Of a DNA stretch of 59,817 nt, positions 55,329-59,817 are shown in pieces (within the stretch, counting starts at the first letter, position 1; each line of letters starts with the position of its first letter). Under the pieces are notes generated by a model that had not been told where the DNA came from, did no database searches, and saw only the letters and a program-made list of their open reading frames with translations. Location of the stretch: positions 1 to 59,817 of the forward strand of contig JAPPDF010000092.1 in the NCBI GenBank assembly GCA_028875575.1, written 5' to 3'. Both the position numbers and the translations under genes were made by a program. This stretch comes from Acidobacteriota bacterium (GTDB lineage: Bacteria; Acidobacteriota; Terriglobia; Versatilivoradales; Versatilivoraceae).

Positions 55329-56728
55329 ACCCCTATCTCACGAAATGTACCGTCCACAAAATAGCTCACAAGTCTGGATTCCTCTCCTGGCTTGTAACCT
55401 ATGACAACTTCCTTTCTTGCTCGGGCAACGGCAACGGCAAGGAGACGGCGAAGCACAAACACTCTGTCGTCAACTTCCACGTCATCATGGGGCGTATTTT
55501 TATCGTTGAGGCCAAGAATGAATACATAGTCAAATTCGAGGCCCTTTGCAGAATTAAACGTAGAAAGTGCTACGTTCTCCGGCCCGTCTGGCCACTCTGA
55601 TTTACGTGTAATGCCCACGTAAGGAATGTTATGGATCTTCAAACGGCGCTCAATTTCTGAGAACCATTTTCCACCCTTCGGTTTCAAAAAGGCGACCGAT
55701 TCTCGCCCCAGATCGACCTTATCGATAATATAGTTTATAGCCCATTCAGCTTGTTTATTGTATAGCCCATGGAGCACAATCGGCAGTTGCCCCTGCCTTT
55801 GAGCGGCGTGTAAATTTGGCAGAGCTCCGTCTCCTTCGACGCTTATTCCATCTAGAATTCCAGCAGCAAAGGTAGCTATCTCTCGAGTATTTCGATGATT
55901 CGTCCGCAGCATATGTGAGCGCTCCCGCCGTACTAAGTACCCTGCCTCCGCCCAGGTAAATCCTCGAGCGTAAATACGTTGGACTGTATCAATAACAAAT
56001 GTAATTGCGTGTTCGGCTGCGAGATGATGACGAATAGCCCTCAGTTGATTTGCAGAAAAATCTTGGCTTTCATCGACGACCACAACGTCGTATTCAATAG
56101 GATTTTCGGCACGCATCATTTCGATGGAAACCATGTTCCAGTCTAATGCTTGTTGATTGTCCAGCCATGCTTGGTACGGCTCAACAACCTCGGAGAGAAT
56201 TCGCCGGCGTAACTCTCGTCCTATCCGTGGACGGGTCCCTCGACCAGTCCGTTCCACAGTGATGTAGTCTTCGATGTCTTCGGGAGCGAATCTCCCTGTT
56301 AGATACTCGACCTCATTGACGACATAGTCAGGGGTAAGTTCACTTATCCGTTGCGCGGCATTTCTCAAGTGGACCCTCGCTAAGTTGTCTTGGACCTCGG
56401 GAATATCAAGGTGTGACATGGCCCATCGGCCGAAAGTTTCAATCTCAAGGTCGATGTGCATATTTTCTGAAACTTGTTGTTCGGCGAGCGCCCGAACGTA
56501 TCCTGCGAGTGTCCGATTGAAGGTCAATACTAGTGCTCGTATAGGCTCAGGGTCACCTTGGCGTTTTCGCCGAGCTGCAAACATAAAAAACAGCGACTTG
56601 AGCCTCAGGAGTGCAGTCGATGTTTTGCCACTACCTGCCGCACCGCATATGATCTCAACCCCAAGGCGATTTTGACTGATAATAGGCAGTTGTTCCGAAA
56701 CCGCACTGATTTGTGGGAGTGTTTTCAA
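55325..56728 (-). CDS. Small UvrD-like SF1 helicase, first gene of the DarT operon
   Basis: SF1 helicase of 467 residues. Walker A is GAAGSGKTSTALL (29-41), motif Ia VLTFNRTLAGYVRAL, motif II VVVVDESQDFSANQ (214-227), motif III FVIDTVQRIY, then MLRTNHRNTREIATFA, STFNSAKGLEFDYVFI and VAVARARKEVVIGY. It is shorter than UvrD (about 720) and apparently lacks most of the 1B and 2B insertions. It resembles the helicase half of the RelE fusion across the island. It starts the three-gene operon; unwinding could give DarT its single-stranded substrate, which is inference. Confidence 0.85.
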   Translation of the reverse strand: MKTLPQISAVSEQLPIISQNRLGVEIICGAAGSGKTSTALLRLKSLFFMFAARRKRQGDPEPIRALVLTFNRTLAGYVRALAEQQVSENMHIDLEIETFGRWAMSHLDIPEVQDNLARVHLRNAAQRISELTPDYVVNEVEYLTGRFAPEDIEDYITVERTGRGTRPRIGRELRRRILSEVVEPYQAWLDNQQALDWNMVSIEMMRAENPIEYDVVVVDESQDFSANQLRAIRHHLAAEHAITFVIDTVQRIYARGFTWAEAGYLVRRERSHMLRTNHRNTREIATFAAGILDGISVEGDGALPNLHAAQRQGQLPIVLHGLYNKQAEWAINYIIDKVDLGRESVAFLKPKGGKWFSEIERRLKIHNIPYVGITRKSEWPDGPENVALSTFNSAKGLEFDYVFILGLNDKNTPHDDVEVDDRVFVLRRLLAVAVARARKEVVIGYKPGEESRLVSYFVDGTFREIGV

Positions 56729-56907
56729 TATCCGATTCCCTTGATTTTTGGTAGATGAATAGCCACCCAGCTACATACCTGAATCACGACCCCAAAAACC
56801 AGAAAACCTTCCTGCCACATTTGGTGTTAATGTCGGGTATTTAGCATGTGCAATGACAGCAATCACCTCATAGCCCGCCTGGCAGGGATGGTAGCCTACT
56901 CAGAAGT
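56729..56907. other. Upstream region of the helicase-DarT-ARH operon
   Basis: A/T-richer gap of 179 bases before the operon start. No strong sigma-70 promoter stands out; TTGCAC with TTAACA 17 bases on (minus strand, near 56830-56860) is a weak candidate. Confidence 0.3.
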
Positions 56908-57243
56908 CTAGTTTCTCCCTTGAAACCCTTGCACAGTATATCCCGGATGGACTGAGTAGGCGTATACTCCTAGAGTTGAGGTCTTGACGAGGCGGTTTGG
57001 GGCACTGTAGCGGAAAAGGTAGTCCTTTAAGCCCTTTTGCTTCTCTTTCAGGGTCTCATAGAACTTCTCATGGCCCTGGATGCGCGACTGCTCCTCCAGC
57101 GGCATATGTTGGAACCGCTCCACGAACCCGTTGCTCCGAATCAGGCGGACCGGAGTGTTCCCGCGACCGATCACTTCGTATTGCAGGAAAAGTGAGTGCC
57201 TAGCTATCCTTCTACCCGTCCCCCGCTTGCTTCCTAGCATCAA
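56908..57243 (-). pseudogene. Fragment of an integrase-core transposase
   Basis: The reading SNGFVERFQHMPLEEQSRI, then FYETLKEKQKGLKDYLFRYSAPNR, is the C-terminal part of a DDE integrase-core transposase (SNGFVERFxxxLLEE is characteristic, with the catalytic Glu). The preceding ~40 residues do not fit the family and the rest of the gene is missing. It is a decayed IS fragment at the edge of the low-GC operon. Confidence 0.65.
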
Positions 57244-57258
57244 ACGCAGCCAAACACC

Positions 57259-58428
57259 TCACCCTCCCCCCATCAACCAATCCATGGTGAACCGGGCGAA
57301 GGTGATGGTCTCGTACGGTATCGACTTTCCACGTTCGTAGAGACAGCCGATCGATCCGTCCGGGAGGATTGCCAGGTTGGAGTAGGCCGAGCGGCCGGGG
57401 TTCAGGAGTCTTGAGACGGGCCAGGTTTTTCCCGAGTCGTAGCTGAGCCGCACTGTCAGGTCGACTCGGTCTGTCTTGCTGGCCGGATTCGAGAAGAGGA
57501 GCCGGGAGGGTGACTCGGCGGCGCCGTGTCCGACGTGGCGTATGAGGCTGGCTTGGCAGATCGGCTCGATGAGGGTCGGGTCGAAGGAGAGTTCGGACCA
57601 GGTGGCTCCGCCGTCCTGGCTGGTCGCCAGGGCCCGCATGCCTCCGCGGTCGGGCCTGCCGCCCTGGCGTCCCCAGTAGTTGCGCATGTTGATCAGGAGT
57701 GTTCCGTCGTCTTTCTCGATAACCTGGCACTCGTCGGTGTGCGGGGCCACGGCGGCGCCGAGCTGCCAGGTTTCCCCGTGATCGTCGCTGTAGAAGACAT
57801 GAGAGTACTGAACTCTCTCATCGCCCTCCTCGCCACTGCCCTTGCCATGGTCGCTGGGGATAACCAAGCGCCCCTTGTAGGGCTCGTGTTCAAGCTGAAT
57901 TCCGATTCCGGGGCCGGTCGCCACCCAGGTCCAGTCAGGTTTCTTGACGGCAGCGGTGATGTCGACAGGGTCTGACCAGCTCACTCCGTCATCGGTACTC
58001 TTCGTCACCAGAACGTCCTTGTTGTCTCGGCAGAAGGGGAGCCAGATGGTACCGGTTTCCCGGTCCACCACGGGACAGGGGTTCCCGATGGTGATCTCTT
58101 CCGTTCCTCCCTCCTCGTACACAATCTGCGGATCCGACCAGGTTCGACCGCCGTCGGTACTTCTCTTCAACAGCAGGTCGATGTCGCCGTGGTCGCGGCG
58201 ATTGTTCTTTCGACCTTCACAGAACGCCAGCAGACTGCCTTCCCTGGTGACGATCAAGGCCGGAATCCGGTAGGTGTGGTAGCCGTCTTCCCCACTCACA
58301 AACAGGTCAGCCTGGCTGGGGCCGGGGGAGGACTCCTGCGTTTCAGGTGGCGGTCCGCACCCGATGCCGAGAATCATGATTGCCACGGAAGCCTTGAGCA
58401 GGCCGTTGAGAGGTTTGCTTCGATTCAC
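57259..58428 (-). CDS. Sialidase (GH33-like) lipoprotein
   Basis: Predicted exo-alpha-sialidase, about 389 residues. The signal KASVAIMILGIGCGPPPE is a lipobox. Next come YHTYRIPALIV (an arginine of the triad), CEGRKNNRRDHGDIDLLL with an acidic active-site residue, and Asp boxes STDGGRTW, STDDGVSW, SDDHGETW and SQDGGATW. A C-terminal Glu/Tyr-containing part YERGKSIPYETITFARF resembles the family's tail. It releases sialic acids or related sugars from glycans. GTG at 58428 has AAGGAGG five bases upstream. Confidence 0.88.
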   Translation of the reverse strand: MNRSKPLNGLLKASVAIMILGIGCGPPPETQESSPGPSQADLFVSGEDGYHTYRIPALIVTREGSLLAFCEGRKNNRRDHGDIDLLLKRSTDGGRTWSDPQIVYEEGGTEEITIGNPCPVVDRETGTIWLPFCRDNKDVLVTKSTDDGVSWSDPVDITAAVKKPDWTWVATGPGIGIQLEHEPYKGRLVIPSDHGKGSGEEGDERVQYSHVFYSDDHGETWQLGAAVAPHTDECQVIEKDDGTLLINMRNYWGRQGGRPDRGGMRALATSQDGGATWSELSFDPTLIEPICQASLIRHVGHGAAESPSRLLFSNPASKTDRVDLTVRLSYDSGKTWPVSRLLNPGRSAYSNLAILPDGSIGCLYERGKSIPYETITFARFTMDWLMGGG

Positions 58429-58723
58429 GATGCCTCCTTGGTCCGGTTCCCTTGGTTCCCTTCCTGACCGGCCGAATCCACGCCTTTCCGACATGTTGCT
58501 CGGCCGATAACGGGGCGTCCCTGTACAATCCCCAGGAAAGGGGCTAACGTCGTGACCAGCCCGATAACCTGCGAGCAGCAAGCGGGGTTCAACGACTGCC
58601 TTGTGGGGACATTCCCGTCAAGCCTAGTGGATTACGTCCCGTAGCTCAAGGGCTCGTTGGGAAGGGGCTGAACACCCCCATCCGCGGAGTGGAAGGGTCG
58701 TTTCAGGAGAGAGAGGAGGCGGG

Positions 58724-59569
58724 ATGATCAGAGTCGATATCCACAGCCATATCTACGAACGGCGTCACTTTGCCGACAGGACCATTGAGGAGATTGAGTC
58801 CACCTATGGCAAGACCAACAAGTGCCACTGTCCGCCCGATGAGCACTGGGAGCAGGTGGCCCAGAAAGTCGAGCGGGCGGCCGTTTTTGCCATGATGATG
58901 AATGCCGCCGGACTGGTGGTCCCCAACGATTACGTCCATGAGTATGTCCGGCAACATCCGGAGAAGCTGGTGGGAGTGGCCAGCGTGGACCCCAATGATC
59001 CCGGCTGTATCGAACAGTTGGAGCATGCAGTCAGGAATTTCGGTTTCCGGGCGGTCAAGTTGAGCGGCGCCTACCAGGATTTCAACCCGGCCGCCCCCTG
59101 CCACGACCCGCTATACCGCAAGGCCCAGGAGCTTGACATTCCCGTCTTCTGGCATCAGAGCACCACCCCCTTTGCCATCACCCCCTTGCGCTGGTCGAAA
59201 CCCATTCTCCTGGACGAGGTCGCCCAACGGTTCCCCAAGCTGCGGCAGATGATCTGCCATATCGGGCATCCCTGGCATACCGATGCGGTGATGATCGTTC
59301 GCAAGCATAGGAACGTTTATGCCGACATGTCGGGGTTCTGCATTCGGCCGCTACGATTCTACGAAGCGCTGGTCACGGCGATCGAATATGGGGTGGGTCA
59401 CAAGATTCTGTTTGGATCCGATTATCCCTATGTTGGAGTGGATGATAGCGTTCGCGCTCTCTATGACACGTCCAGCATGGCTGAGCGGGCTGGTTTGCCG
59501 CCGGTGCCGAAGGCTTTTGTTGAGGAGTTGCTGGAGCGGGATTCCTTGAAGATGCTGGGGATGGATTGA
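58724..59569 (+). CDS. Amidohydrolase-family metal-dependent hydrolase
   Basis: Protein of 281 residues of the amidohydrolase-2 type (as in decarboxylases such as ACMSD). Metal ligands are visible in VDIHSHIY (HxH), FWHQSTTP, CHIGHPWH and a late Asp in LFGSDYPY. The substrate is unknown. An AGGAGG lies 6 bases before the ATG. The gene is complete and ends 248 bases before the window edge. Confidence 0.82.
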   Translation: MIRVDIHSHIYERRHFADRTIEEIESTYGKTNKCHCPPDEHWEQVAQKVERAAVFAMMMNAAGLVVPNDYVHEYVRQHPEKLVGVASVDPNDPGCIEQLEHAVRNFGFRAVKLSGAYQDFNPAAPCHDPLYRKAQELDIPVFWHQSTTPFAITPLRWSKPILLDEVAQRFPKLRQMICHIGHPWHTDAVMIVRKHRNVYADMSGFCIRPLRFYEALVTAIEYGVGHKILFGSDYPYVGVDDSVRALYDTSSMAERAGLPPVPKAFVEELLERDSLKMLGMD

Positions 59570-59817
59570 GGGGGAGCATTGTCGGTGGGGGGCTGGACGT
59601 TCTGCGCGGGGGGTGCCGGGATAGTCTATTGGTAATTCCTTTCTTCTAGCAGCGTTGTCGCTTACGGTGGAGCTGCCGTATAAGCGGCTGGCGTGAAAAT
59701 GGAAACACAGTGACTACCACTACCGTATCAGCCTTCTCCATTCGGCTCGACTTCGGTGCAGACCGCATTCATCCTTTACACAATGAGCCGGGAGCGGAGG
59801 CGTCCTTGGTTGATCGG
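59570..59817. repeat. Repeat tract at the right end of the window
   Basis: No gene is seen. At 59721-59758 lies an inverted copy of the ~40-bp dispersed repeat (ATCAGCCTTCTCCATTCGGC, then GACTTCGGT), followed by TTTACACAATG. The copy at 7335-7379 is likewise followed, some bases on, by TTTACACATT, so the repeat unit may extend to about 75 bases. Confidence 0.55.

Overview
The window is a high-GC bacterial chromosome segment with both strands densely coded. It carries a Na+-translocating NADH:quinone reductase operon, a rod-shape (Mre/PBP2/RodA) operon, lexA, an RNase E/G, Tat- and lipoprotein-exported glycan hydrolases, many dispersed GC-rich intergenic repeats, and a lower-GC defence region. 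This mix fits an uncultured free-living or host-associated Acidobacteriota-like organism. That placement is an inference from gene content; there is no rRNA here to test it.

Layout. 215-862: exported cyclophilin. 1377-9488: nqrABCDEF, then apbE and nqrM, a complete Na+-NQR with its flavinylation and maturation factors; a perfect CRP-type palindrome and a hairpin-rich leader lie upstream. 9485-13802: ilvD, an Smr-domain protein, two unknowns and lexA, whose promoter spacer holds a palindrome. 14252-16505: ECF sigma factor, an anti-sigma-like membrane protein without its zinc cysteines, a Spy/CpxP-like protein and an exported methyltransferase. 16729-20203: ACT-domain protein and a three-gene oxidoreductase operon. 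20662-25231: zinc-ribbon membrane protein, an exported unknown and a PpiD/SurA-like foldase. 25493-31159: mreB-mreC-mreD-mrdA and rodA. 31556-34453: RNase E/G with an insertion of about 480 residues in its S1 domain. 34450-42676: epimerase, alpha-galactosidase-like GH36, PhyH oxygenase, EEP phosphatase, sialidase-like protein and ZIP transporter.

42901-56728 is a defence island. It starts with a type III-like restriction-modification system (res, a PIN protein embedded between res and mod, then mod). A PIN/VapC-small partner pair, a MITE, a Schlafen/AlbA remnant and a RelE-UvrD helicase fusion follow. On the opposite strand is a tightly coupled operon of lower GC: small UvrD-like helicase, DarT-like DNA ADP-ribosyltransferase, and ADP-ribosylglycohydrolase (ARH). 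I regard this helicase-DarT-ARH operon as the best candidate for an undescribed system. It looks like a DarTG-type toxin-antitoxin in which an ARH-fold enzyme replaces the DarG macrodomain and a dedicated helicase could supply single-stranded DNA. A transposase remnant borders it. 57259-59569 returns to metabolism (sialidase, amidohydrolase).

Repeats are a strong theme: a ~400-bp dispersed element in opposite orientations (7637-8012 and 20246-20640), a ~40-bp family with five copies, two MITE-like elements sharing termini (16609-16724 and 50140-50387), and a 208-bp element with 27-bp inverted ends (40335-40542). No tRNA, rRNA or CRISPR array was recognised.
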